Origin: an uncultured SAR116 cluster alpha proteobacterium
Lineage (GTDB): Bacteria; Pseudomonadota; Alphaproteobacteria; Puniceispirillales; Marisalimonadaceae
DNA: 37,403 nt
Direction: 5' to 3'
Assembly: GCA_902533695.1 (NCBI GenBank)
Contig: CACAMV010000008.1
Location: 1-37,403 of the forward strand
Shown: positions 20,202-28,828 of the stretch, one piece after another
Position numbering within the stretch: the first letter of the stretch is position 1
Layout: the number at the start of each line of letters is the position of its first letter
Position numbers and translations under genes: made by a program
Notes under the pieces: generated by a model
What the model saw: only the letters and a program-made list of their open reading frames with translations
What the model was told of the DNA's origin: nothing
Databases searched by the model: none

Positions 20202-22145
20202 ATGTGTGGAATTAACGGGATCATTTTAAAAAACCAGATACCTAATCCTTCAGAAATAAGGAGAATGAACCAAGCTATTAGACATAGAGGACCGGATGGT
20301 GAAGGTATATTAAAATTTGAAAATTGTATATTAGGTCATAAAAGGCTTTCTATTCAAGATCTATCAGAAAAAGGTCATCAACCAATGTCAGTTGATGGGC
20401 GCTACTGGATTACATTTAATGGAGAAATATATAATTTTAAATCTATACGGATTGATTTAGAAAAGTTAGGTTATTCATTTTTTTCCAACACAGACACTGA
20501 AGTTATTTTAAACGCTTATAAAGAATGGGGAACTGAATGTTTTAAAAAATTTAATGGAATGTGGTCATTATGTATTTTAGATAAAAAAACAAAAAATTTA
20601 TGTATGTCAAGAGATAGATACGGAGTTAAACCATTTTACTATTATGTTGATAATACTAATTTTTTATTTTCATCTGAGATAAAAGGATTGTTTGTTTCAA
20701 GTTTAAATTTAAAACTAGATCCAGAAAAATGTTTTCATCTTCCACAAGAGTTAGAGGGTAATTTTAGTACAATATATAAAAATATTAAAATAGTTCCTCC
20801 AGGAACTCTATTTAATTTCAATTTAAATAGTTTTAAATTGGAAAAAACTCGTTGGTGGAAAAGCTTGGAAAATCCACCACACATTTCTCCAAATAAAAAC
20901 ATTGTAAAAGAAGAATTAGTTAGTAAATTAATATCAGCAACCAAATTAAGATTAATTTCAGATGCCAAAATTGCAACATCCTTAAGTGGAGGATTAGATT
21001 CTTCGGTTATTTTTTCTATTCTTAACAAATATGGCGATCAATCAAACCTCGATTTAAACCCGTTTATATGTCAACAAAATAACAAAACTTTTGAAGAGGG
21101 CATTTCATTAGCAAAAAAATACAATAGAAAACCAATAATAATTGATGAAAAAATAAATCCATATTTAGAATTTAAAAAAAATATTTTAGCACTTGAGATG
21201 CCAATGGCTTATTTTAATCAATTGAGCTTATATAAACATCAAAAAGCATTAGGGGTTAAAGTGAGTTTAGATGGACATGGTGCGGATGAATGTTTAGGAG
21301 GATATTTAAATAACATTAAATTTTTTAACTTTGATGCTCATAATCTAATATTTAACATTTATAACACAGTATTGAAATTATCTGATTCTGAAAAATTGAA
21401 AAGTTTCATCAAGCAATATCAATTTGCAGATAACATTAAGTCATACGCAGATAAAGAAATAACTCAATTTTTTAAAATCTCAAAGACAATTAACAACAAA
21501 TTTCTAGACTATAATATACTAAAAAATCTGCATCCACTAAAAAATAATTTTTTAGAGGAAGATTTAGAAGAAATGCAAAATTATAGTTATGCATATCAAA
21601 ATCTATATTCCATTTCTAATTTTGGTTTTTTACAATGGCTTTTGACTAAATGGGACAAGGCTTCTATGACAAATTCTATAGAAATTAGATGCCCATTCAT
21701 GGATTATAATTTTTTTGAATATTCATTATCTATTCCTTTAGAACACAAAGTTAATAATGGTTTTAACAAATCTATTTTAAGAGAAGCATTTACTGAATAT
21801 TTACCTGAAGAAATAACTAAAAGTAAAATTAAACAAGGCTTACCTGCTGTCCCTTTACCGGTTAATAAAGATTTTTTGGATTATGTGAAACGAATTGTGA
21901 ATGATAAAAATTTTATAGAATACGATTATTGGAAAGGTAAAATTATCAAAAATGAAGTTGAAAAAGACAGTTTTTTCAATTCTAAGGAAAATTGTAAAGA
22001 TCTTTTTAATATAATCTCAATACAACAATTAGATGAATCTATGAAAGATTTAAAAAATACAGTCTCAAAATCTATTTTTAATGAATCAGAAAATTATAAT
22101 TTATTAACACAAAATAAATCACATAATATTATGATAGCTTCATAA
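20202..22145 (+). CDS. asnB: Asparagine synthetase (glutamine-hydrolysing)
   Basis: Forms asparagine from aspartate, ATP and glutamine. The start is set by biology: the class II amidotransferase needs cysteine at position 2, and ATG-TGT at 20202 gives MCGINGI. A TTG at 20175 would place nine residues before it and lies in the promoter. The 647-residue product has the glutaminase domain (RHRGPDGEG near 29-37, HKRLSIQDLS, FNGEIYNF near 72-79) and the synthetase ATP pyrophosphatase loop SLSGGLDSSV at about 260-269. DGHGADECLGGY and EIRCPFMDYNFFEYSLSIP follow. It is longer than E. coli AsnB (554) and similar to the ~600-650 residue forms, some of which amidate other substrates in polysaccharide gene clusters; no such cluster is seen here. 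It is probably nitrogen-regulated through the sigma-54 promoter. Confidence 0.92.
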   Translation: MCGINGIILKNQIPNPSEIRRMNQAIRHRGPDGEGILKFENCILGHKRLSIQDLSEKGHQPMSVDGRYWITFNGEIYNFKSIRIDLEKLGYSFFSNTDTEVILNAYKEWGTECFKKFNGMWSLCILDKKTKNLCMSRDRYGVKPFYYYVDNTNFLFSSEIKGLFVSSLNLKLDPEKCFHLPQELEGNFSTIYKNIKIVPPGTLFNFNLNSFKLEKTRWWKSLENPPHISPNKNIVKEELVSKLISATKLRLISDAKIATSLSGGLDSSVIFSILNKYGDQSNLDLNPFICQQNNKTFEEGISLAKKYNRKPIIIDEKINPYLEFKKNILALEMPMAYFNQLSLYKHQKALGVKVSLDGHGADECLGGYLNNIKFFNFDAHNLIFNIYNTVLKLSDSEKLKSFIKQYQFADNIKSYADKEITQFFKISKTINNKFLDYNILKNLHPLKNNFLEEDLEEMQNYSYAYQNLYSISNFGFLQWLLTKWDKASMTNSIEIRCPFMDYNFFEYSLSIPLEHKVNNGFNKSILREAFTEYLPEEITKSKIKQGLPAVPLPVNKDFLDYVKRIVNDKNFIEYDYWKGKIIKNEVEKDSFFNSKENCKDLFNIISIQQLDESMKDLKNTVSKSIFNESENYNLLTQNKSHNIMIAS

Positions 22146-22186
22146 GCTCATAACTTTTAGTCACAATAATACATCCTTAAATTAAT

Positions 22187-22861
22187 TTAAACATTTAATA
22201 GACTTAATAATTCACTCATTTCATTGAGAGTAAAATCGGCTTTAAAATTTTCTACTGATCTTTCACTATAACCCCCTTTTACAAAAACAGATTTAATGCC
22301 AGATAATCTTGCAGCTTCTACATCATTAAATGTATCTCCTATCATAAAAAACGAATGATTTTTTAAATTAAGATTTTTAATGACTTTTTCTATCATTGCT
22401 TTATTTGGTTTTAACGGCACTCCATCCTGAGCGCCAACTATAGTTTTAAAATAATGATTAACTTTCATTTGTTTTAGTAATTTTTCAGTAACAAATTGTC
22501 TCTTATTTGTACATATTGACAAGGGAATGTTTTTTTCAGAAAGTTTTTTTAATGTTACATGAACACCTTTCATAAAAGTGCTAAACTTATATGGAACATC
22601 AGAGTAATTCCTTCTATATGAATTATAAACTGGACAAATTAAACTTTCATCACCATCGCAAAATTTTACAACTCTTTCTGATAATCTTAACATTCCTTGA
22701 CCAACAAATAAGCCTAACTGTTTCTCAGTGATTTTTTTTAAATTGAACTCTTCAAGAGTTTTGTTAATGGCTAAATGCATATCTGGCAAAGAATGAATTA
22801 ATGTTCCATCCAAATCAAAAATTAGTGCAATTTTTATTTTTGAATTTAATTTTTTATACAT
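22187..22861 (-). CDS. gph: Phosphoglycolate phosphatase (HAD family)
   Basis: HAD hydrolase expected to dephosphorylate 2-phosphoglycolate; in Calvin-cycle operons the same gene is called cbbZ. The 224-residue product shows motif I as IFDLDGTLIHSLPD near 14-27, motif II SICTNKR, and motif III/IV KPNKAM followed by FFMIGDTFNDVEAARLSGIKSVFVKGGYS. HAD substrate specificity is hard to read, so the activity is inferred partly from its position. Its ATG directly abuts the rpe stop codon. It is the last gene of the six-gene sugar-phosphate operon. No clear terminator follows, only the palindrome TTAAATTAATTTAA at 22177-22190. Confidence 0.85.
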   Translation of the reverse strand: MYKKLNSKIKIALIFDLDGTLIHSLPDMHLAINKTLEEFNLKKITEKQLGLFVGQGMLRLSERVVKFCDGDESLICPVYNSYRRNYSDVPYKFSTFMKGVHVTLKKLSEKNIPLSICTNKRQFVTEKLLKQMKVNHYFKTIVGAQDGVPLKPNKAMIEKVIKNLNLKNHSFFMIGDTFNDVEAARLSGIKSVFVKGGYSERSVENFKADFTLNEMSELLSLLNV

Positions 22862-23521
22862 TTAATTTTTTTTAAGTGAAGAGATATTTTTTCTATATTC
22901 AGAAACATTTCCTCCATTGAATATTGATGAGCCAGCCACTAACACATTTGCGCCTGCTCTAACAATTTTTGGTGCTATCCTATCATTTATGCCACCATCT
23001 ACTTGTAAATATATAGGCCTATCACTTATTAACTCTTTTACTTTTTCTACTTTTTCTATAGTCGATGAAATGAATTTTTGTCCTCCAAAACCAGGATTAA
23101 CCGACATCACCAAAATTAAATCTAAAATATCAAGTACACTTTCAAGACCAGATATACTTGTACTAGGATTAATTGAAATTCCAGCTTTACATCCAAATTG
23201 TTTTATTTTTGAAAGCGTTTTATCCATATTTTTACAAACTTCTTTATGGACTGTTATTAAATTTGAACCAGCATCTGCATAAGCACTCAATAAGTCTTCA
23301 GGGTTTGACACCATTAAATGAGTATCAAAAAATTTCTTTGAATATTTTCTGATACTTGAAATGATTGGTGGTCCAAAAGTTAGATTTGGAACAAAATGAC
23401 CATCCATAACATCTAGATGAATCCAATCTGCACCTGCTCTATCTATGTCCATAATCTCTTGACCAAGATTACAAAAATCGGCGGATAAAATTGAAGCAGC
23501 TATAATAAGATTATTTTTCAT
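22862..23521 (-). CDS. rpe: Ribulose-phosphate 3-epimerase
   Basis: Interconverts ribulose 5-phosphate and xylulose 5-phosphate. The TIM-barrel signatures are present: IAASILSADFCNLGQEI at the N-terminus, WIHLDVMDGHFVPNLTFGPPII near 33-54, DTHLMVSNPE, LVMSVNPGFGGQKFI near 137-151 and LQVDGGIND. I prefer the ATG at 23521 (219 residues, MKNNLIIAASILSADF). A TTG at 23533 would add four residues and overlaps the gap stop in a TTGA arrangement, so it cannot be excluded; neither has a good ribosome binding site. It is located between gap and gph and is probably translationally coupled to both. Confidence 0.95.
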   Translation of the reverse strand: MKNNLIIAASILSADFCNLGQEIMDIDRAGADWIHLDVMDGHFVPNLTFGPPIISSIRKYSKKFFDTHLMVSNPEDLLSAYADAGSNLITVHKEVCKNMDKTLSKIKQFGCKAGISINPSTSISGLESVLDILDLILVMSVNPGFGGQKFISSTIEKVEKVKELISDRPIYLQVDGGINDRIAPKIVRAGANVLVAGSSIFNGGNVSEYRKNISSLKKN

Positions 23522-23529
23522 ATTTTGAT

Positions 23530-24537
23530 TCAAATATGTTTGTAAATTTCTTTGACAGTATCACACATTCTATTTGAAAATCCCCATTCATTATCATACC
23601 AGCTCATCACCCTTACAAGGTTACCATTCATTACTTTAGTTTGATCAATATGAAAAATTGATGACAAAGGATTGTGATTAAAATCACTCGAAACAAGTTG
23701 TTCTTTAGTATAACCCAATATGTTTTTTAATTTACCCTTTGAAGCATTTTTAATAGCATTATTAACTTCATCAACTGTTGTCTGTTTTTTTGAAATAAAC
23801 TTAAAATCAACAACAGAGACATTTTGAGTTGGAACCCGAATGGCAACACCATCTAATTTGCCATTTAGTTCGGGTAACACTAAACCAACAGCTTTTGCAG
23901 CACCAGTTGATGTGGGTATCATATTAATTGCAGCACCCCTTGATCTATATAAATCGATGTGCATAGTATCTAAAGTTGGCTGATCTCCAGTATATGAGTG
24001 AATTGTAGTCATAAAACCATTTTCAATCCCCACCGTCTCATTTAATACCATGGCAATTGGTGCTAAACAATTTGTTGTACATGAAGCATTTGATAAAACC
24101 ATATGCTCCGAATTTATTTTTTTGTGATTAACCCCATAAACTATAGTTATATCAGCTCCATTAGCTGGAGCAGAAACTAATACTTTTTTAGCTCCTGCTT
24201 TTAAATGTAATTGAGCTTTTTCCTTATTCGTAAATAATCCTGTACATTCTAAAACTACATCAATTCCCATTTTTTCCCAGGGTAATTTTGCTGGCTCTCT
24301 TATAGCTGTTACTTTTATAGGTCCTTTGCCAACATCAATTTTATCTTCTGAAACTTCAATGTCACTAGGGAATTTACCATGAATACTGTCATATTTTAAC
24401 AAATGAGCATTGGTAGCAACAGGACCTAAATCATTAATTGCAACAACTTGTATTTCATCAACATTATTTTCTACAATTGCTCTTAAAATATTTCTTCCAA
24501 TTCTTCCAAAGCCATTAATGGCTACTTTCATGGACAT
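23530..24537 (-). CDS. gap: Glyceraldehyde-3-phosphate dehydrogenase
   Basis: Oxidises or, in gluconeogenesis, forms glyceraldehyde 3-phosphate. The Rossmann start is [12 protein letters not shown] at 5-16. The catalytic cysteine is C153 in [12 protein letters not shown], the histidine partner lies in TIHSYTGDQ near 180, and [26 protein letters not shown] and [13 protein letters not shown] complete the family picture. The start ATG at 24537 has an AAGGAAGG site ahead; a second ATG two codons later is possible. At 335 residues it is normal. It is between pgk and rpe in the operon, 21 bases after pgk. No second gap gene is visible, so I cannot say whether this copy is glycolytic or gluconeogenic. 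Confidence 0.97.
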   Translation of the reverse strand: MSMKVAINGFGRIGRNILRAIVENNVDEIQVVAINDLGPVATNAHLLKYDSIHGKFPSDIEVSEDKIDVGKGPIKVTAIREPAKLPWEKMGIDVVLECTGLFTNKEKAQLHLKAGAKKVLVSAPANGADITIVYGVNHKKINSEHMVLSNASCTTNCLAPIAMVLNETVGIENGFMTTIHSYTGDQPTLDTMHIDLYRSRGAAINMIPTSTGAAKAVGLVLPELNGKLDGVAIRVPTQNVSVVDFKFISKKQTTVDEVNNAIKNASKGKLKNILGYTKEQLVSSDFNHNPLSSIFHIDQTKVMNGNLVRVMSWYDNEWGFSNRMCDTVKEIYKHI

Positions 24538-24558
24538 GTCTATTCCTTCCTTTATTAA

Positions 24559-25761
24559 TCATTTGTTTTTTAAAACCCCAGATATTCCAGGAAGACTTTT
24601 CCCTTCCAACCATTCTAAGAATGCTCCTCCAGCTGTTGAAACATAACTTAAATTATCAGTAACTCCTGCATTATTCAATGCTGATATAGTATCACCACCA
24701 CCAGCAACGCTGATTAGTTTTTTTTGTTTACTTAGCTCTGAAACAAAATTTGCAATTAAATTAGTTCCCTTATCAAATGGTTTAAATTCAAATGCTCCTA
24801 ATGGTCCATTCCACAACAAAGTTCTACATTTTAAAATAGTATCTTGTATTTGACTTAGAGTATCATGCCCAATATCCAATGCCATCATATTAGATGGGAT
24901 GTTTGCTATTTCTACATTTAAATTTTTATTATTTTTTTTAAAACCATTTGATATAACGACGTCTTTGGGAAGTATAAATTGACAGTTATGTTTTTTACCT
25001 ACTTCTAAAATTTCTTTTGCAACAGATATAAAATTTTTTTCATACAAGCTATTACCAACATTATTACCTAAAGAGGCCAAAAATGTATTAGCCATTGCAC
25101 CTCCAATAATGATGTAATCCATTTTCTTAGATAAATTATTTATCAATTTTATCTTTGAGGAGACTTTTGATCCTCCAATAATAGATACAACAGGCTTTTT
25201 TGGCTTTTTCAAAACTTTTTCCAGAGCATCAATTTCTTTAATTAGATGAAACCCAGAAAAAGAAGGTAAAAATTTAGTTATTCCAAATATACTAGCATGT
25301 TTCCTATGTGAACAAGAGAAAGCATCATTCACATATAAATCACAGCCTGAAGATAATTCTTTTGCAAATTCATCATCATTATTTTCTTCTCCTGGATAAA
25401 ACCTTAAATTTTCTAAGAGAAGAATTTCACCATTTTTTAGTCTTTTCTTTTTGAATAATGCTTCTTCTCCAACGCAATTGGGTGAAAATTTTACATCCAT
25501 TCCAAATTCTTTTGTTAAAATTTTAAGAAGTGGTTTCAAACTAAATTTTTCTACTTTTTTTCCATTTGGGCGCCCAAAATGGCTGCAAATTACTACCTTA
25601 CCATTTTTTTTAACAATTTGCATAACTGATGGAATTAAACTTTTAATTCTAGTATTATCTTTCACCAAACCATTTATCACTGGAACGTTTAAATCTACTC
25701 TAATAAGAATTGTCTTATTGTATAAATCTTCATTAGTTATAGTTTTAAGAATTTTGGTCAT
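24559..25761 (-). CDS. pgk: Phosphoglycerate kinase
   Basis: Reversible phosphoryl transfer between 1,3-bisphosphoglycerate and ADP. The 400-residue product is complete: ILIRVDLNVPV near 18-28, CSHFGRPNG near 58-66, LLENLRFYPGEE near 114-125, VNDAFSCSHRKHAS near 157-170, PVVSIIGGSKVSSKI, ALDIGHDT, WNGPLGAFEF and the C-terminal GGGDTISALNNAG with STAGGAFLEWLEGK. It starts 14 bases after tkt and is followed by gap 21 bases later. Nothing unusual is seen. Confidence 0.97.
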   Translation of the reverse strand: MTKILKTITNEDLYNKTILIRVDLNVPVINGLVKDNTRIKSLIPSVMQIVKKNGKVVICSHFGRPNGKKVEKFSLKPLLKILTKEFGMDVKFSPNCVGEEALFKKKRLKNGEILLLENLRFYPGEENNDDEFAKELSSGCDLYVNDAFSCSHRKHASIFGITKFLPSFSGFHLIKEIDALEKVLKKPKKPVVSIIGGSKVSSKIKLINNLSKKMDYIIIGGAMANTFLASLGNNVGNSLYEKNFISVAKEILEVGKKHNCQFILPKDVVISNGFKKNNKNLNVEIANIPSNMMALDIGHDTLSQIQDTILKCRTLLWNGPLGAFEFKPFDKGTNLIANFVSELSKQKKLISVAGGGDTISALNNAGVTDNLSYVSTAGGAFLEWLEGKSLPGISGVLKNK

Positions 25762-25775
25762 AAAATATTAAAAAA

Positions 25776-27746
25776 TTAATTTAATTTTTTTAAAATCTTT
25801 TGTTTTATTACTTCTGGGCTAAAGCCAAAAAATTCAAATAGTTTGTCTGATGGGCCAGATGCACCAAAAGAATCCATTCCTATGAACAAGCCTTCACTAT
25901 TTATATATTTATGCCATCCAATTTCAGAGCCTGCCTCTATTGCTACCTTTAAAACATTGCCTAAAACATTAGACCTATATTCTACTGTCTGTTTTTCAAA
26001 TAACTCCCAACAAGGTAATGACACAACAACGGCATGGATGTTTTCATCATATAATAGTTCAGAAACTTTAATAGCTATTTCAACTTCAGAACCAGTGGCA
26101 ATTAGAGTTACATCCCTTTTATAGCTGGTATCACGAATAATGTACCCTCCTTTACTCGTATAATTTATATTTTCTTTTTCATGTCTTATTAAATTTAAAC
26201 CTTGTCTTGACAAAGCTAAAACAGATGGACCTTCTGAATTAAGTGATTCAATCCATGCTTCAGCTGTTTCAATGGCATCTGCCGGCCTAAAGACATTCAA
26301 ATTTGGTATTGCTCTTAACATGGCTAAATGTTCGATTGGCTGATGTGTAGGGCCATCTTCACCTAAACCAATAGAGTCATGTGTCATTACATAAACAACT
26401 TTTGTTTTCATTATTGCTGATAGTCTTATTGAAGATTTCATATAGTCACTAAAAACTAAGAATGTTCCACCATAAACAATAAAACCCTTGTGTAAGTATA
26501 AGCCATTCATAACGGCACCCATCAGATGTTCTCTGATGCCATAATGAATATAATTACCTTTGTACTTCCCAGGCATAATTGACTTCATTGTTTTTGTTTT
26601 TGTTAAATTTGAACCAGTTAAATCTGCTGAACCCCCAATTGTATTTTCAACAGACGAATTTAAAATCTCTAAAAAATTAAAACTAGCTTGTCTAGTTGCT
26701 ATCTTAGGCTTTTCTTTTTTTACGGTTTTGATATAGCTCTCAAGTTTTTTCTCAAATTTTTTGTTCAATATACCTAACATAAATAACTCAAATTTAGTTT
26801 TCTTTTTATGAATTGCTAATCTTTTTAGCCAATCAACTCTTTTCTTTTTTCCTCTTATTTTAATTACATTCCATTCCTTGATCACGTCATCTGGAATGAA
26901 AAAAGACTCATAATCCCAATTTAAGTTTTTTTTAACAAGTTTGACTTCCTCTAAACCTAGAGGTGCTCCATGAGTTTTTTCTGTTCCAGATAAATTTGGT
27001 GAGCCAAAACCTATAGTTGTTTTGCATGCAATTAATGATGGCTTTTTAGATTCTTTTGCTAGATTTATAGCTTTAAAAACCTCTTCAAAGTTATGTCCAT
27101 CAATTTTTTGAGTATGCCAACCGGAAGACTTGAACCTTAAAATTTGGTTACTAGAAGTAGACAATTTAATATTTCCATCAATAGAAATTTGATTATCATC
27201 CCAAAAGACTATGAGCTTTGATAATTTATGATGGCCAGCAAATTCAATAGCCTCATGGCTTATACCTTCTTGCAAACAACCATCTCCTAAAATCGTATAA
27301 GTATGATGATCAACTAATTGATCTCCAAATCGTGCGTTTAACATTTTTTCAGCTAATGCCATTCCAATGGATGTTGCAAATCCTTGACCAAGTGGACCAG
27401 TGGTTGTTTCGACACCTAATGTGTGACCATATTCAGGATGCCCAGGTGTGTTATGATTTAACTGTCTAAAATTTCGGATACTTTCGATAGTCATATCTTT
27501 ATATCCACTTAAATAATGTAAGGCATAAACTAGCATAGATCCATGACCTGCTGATAAAACAAACCTATCTCTATCTGGCCAATCAGGAACATCAGGATCA
27601 ATTTTCAAAAATTTGCTAAATAATATTGTAGCTACATCTGCGATACCCATAGGCATACCAGGATGTCCTGAATTCGCTTGCTGAACTGCTTCTGCTGACA
27701 GTACTCTAATAGCATTTGACATTTTTTTTAACTTATTGAGTTCCAT
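25776..27746 (-). CDS. tkt: Transketolase
   Basis: Thiamine-diphosphate enzyme moving two-carbon units between sugar phosphates. I chose the ATG at 27746 (656 residues, MELNKLKKMSNAIRVL); an upstream TTG at 27764 is less likely. The N-terminal part has AVQQANSGHPGMPMGIAD, the cofactor motif GDGCLQEGISHEA with the later WDDNQISIDG, and the middle domain has GIREHLMGAVMNG and THDSIGLGEDGPTHQPIEHLAMLRAIPN. The C-terminus ends with FGASGPSDKLFEFFGFSPE. The length matches bacterial transketolases. Second gene of the operon, 33 bases after fbp. It supplies the same sugar-phosphate pool used by the transaldolase at 14.3 kb and by rpe downstream. Confidence 0.97.
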   Translation of the reverse strand: MELNKLKKMSNAIRVLSAEAVQQANSGHPGMPMGIADVATILFSKFLKIDPDVPDWPDRDRFVLSAGHGSMLVYALHYLSGYKDMTIESIRNFRQLNHNTPGHPEYGHTLGVETTTGPLGQGFATSIGMALAEKMLNARFGDQLVDHHTYTILGDGCLQEGISHEAIEFAGHHKLSKLIVFWDDNQISIDGNIKLSTSSNQILRFKSSGWHTQKIDGHNFEEVFKAINLAKESKKPSLIACKTTIGFGSPNLSGTEKTHGAPLGLEEVKLVKKNLNWDYESFFIPDDVIKEWNVIKIRGKKKRVDWLKRLAIHKKKTKFELFMLGILNKKFEKKLESYIKTVKKEKPKIATRQASFNFLEILNSSVENTIGGSADLTGSNLTKTKTMKSIMPGKYKGNYIHYGIREHLMGAVMNGLYLHKGFIVYGGTFLVFSDYMKSSIRLSAIMKTKVVYVMTHDSIGLGEDGPTHQPIEHLAMLRAIPNLNVFRPADAIETAEAWIESLNSEGPSVLALSRQGLNLIRHEKENINYTSKGGYIIRDTSYKRDVTLIATGSEVEIAIKVSELLYDENIHAVVVSLPCWELFEKQTVEYRSNVLGNVLKVAIEAGSEIGWHKYINSEGLFIGMDSFGASGPSDKLFEFFGFSPEVIKQKILKKLN

Positions 27747-27779
27747 AAAATTTCTTTTTAACAAACAATTAAATCTGAT

Positions 27780-28721
27780 TTACTCTGAATTTAAGAAAGT
27801 ATCAACCTCTTCTTTTGAACCAAAAATAAATGGTGTCCTCTGGTGAATGTCGTTAACTTCAATATAAAGAATATCTTTAATGCCATCAGTTGATTTACCT
27901 CCAGCATTTTTAACTAAAAGCGCTATCGGATTTGCCTCATATGTAAGCCTCAATCGTCCATTTTTATTTTTTTCACGCAAATCATTAGGGTACAAAAAGA
28001 TTCCACCTCTATTAAATATTCTACTTGCGTCAGCTACTAGAGATCCTACCCATCTCATATTAAAATCTTTATTTCTTGGGCCATTTTTTCCTTTTTGACA
28101 ATTTTTAATATAATTTTTAACTTTTCTATTCCAAAACCTTTCGTAGGATGAGTTAATAGCATATTCTGAAGTAGTTTCAGAAATGGTCACATCTTTACAA
28201 ATTAGTTCAAATTTCATTAATTGGTGATTTAATAAAAACAAATGAGTTCCGTGCTTTAATGTTAAAAATAATGTTGTTCTTGGACCATAAACAAAAAAAC
28301 CTGAGCATAATTGGTTAATTCCTAGCTGTTTCACTGCTTCTTCATTTTTTAAATTATTTCTTGGAAGTATTGAAAAAATTGTTCCAATAGAAACATTTGT
28401 TTCAATATTTGATGAACCGTCTAGCGGATCAGTTATGACAACATAATCACCGTATTCGTTAAGATTAACAAAACCATCCTGTTCTTCAGAACAATAACAA
28501 CTTACATCTGCATTTTTAATTGAATTTAATAATATTTGATCTGAGAAAATATCTAGCTCCTTTTGAATATCGCCATCAGAATTTGTTGAAACTTTATATA
28601 CGTCATACGAATTATCCTTTATAGCTTGGCTAATTTTAATAGCAGCATCGCATAGGTTCAAAATAACTTTGTTAATTTTTGAATTATTAAAATTTTTATT
28701 TAAAAACTTGGAAATTTCCAA
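27780..28721 (-). CDS. fbp: Fructose-1,6-bisphosphatase, class I
   Basis: Hydrolyses fructose 1,6-bisphosphate to fructose 6-phosphate in gluconeogenesis or the Calvin cycle. The 313-residue product has the metal-binding SEEQDG near 79-84, ITDPLDGSSNIETNVSIGTIFSI near 96-118, VYGPRTTLFLTLKHG, RWVGSLVADASRIFNRGGIFLYP and YEANPIALLVKNAGG. It begins with TTG: an AGGAG site lies 7 bases ahead, an in-frame stop lies just upstream, and no nearby ATG fits. It is the first gene of the operon, divergent from the half-GlnE gene across a 107-base spacer that must contain both promoters. Confidence 0.95.
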   Translation of the reverse strand: MEISKFLNKNFNNSKINKVILNLCDAAIKISQAIKDNSYDVYKVSTNSDGDIQKELDIFSDQILLNSIKNADVSCYCSEEQDGFVNLNEYGDYVVITDPLDGSSNIETNVSIGTIFSILPRNNLKNEEAVKQLGINQLCSGFFVYGPRTTLFLTLKHGTHLFLLNHQLMKFELICKDVTISETTSEYAINSSYERFWNRKVKNYIKNCQKGKNGPRNKDFNMRWVGSLVADASRIFNRGGIFLYPNDLREKNKNGRLRLTYEANPIALLVKNAGGKSTDGIKDILYIEVNDIHQRTPFIFGSKEEVDTFLNSE

Positions 28722-28828
28722 AATATTCTCCTAATTTTTTCAAAATATTTTTTCAAATTTTGATTTTATTTAAATTAAGTGATTAAATTATTTTTAACTT
28801 TTAAATTAATCTAATTAAAGTATTAAAA

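Noticed and set aside
20175-22145. TTG start for asnB at 20175
   Set aside because: The catalytic cysteine must be residue 2, which only the ATG at 20202 gives, and the TTG lies within the sigma-54 promoter -12 element.
22917-23282. 121-codon plus-strand open frame
   Set aside because: Exact antisense shadow of rpe, whose barrel motifs are unmistakable.
28722-28828. Frameshifted N-terminal half of GlnE upstream of the half-length gene
   Set aside because: The spacer is only 107 bases before the divergent fbp gene and contains stops; there is no room for the missing ~450 residues.
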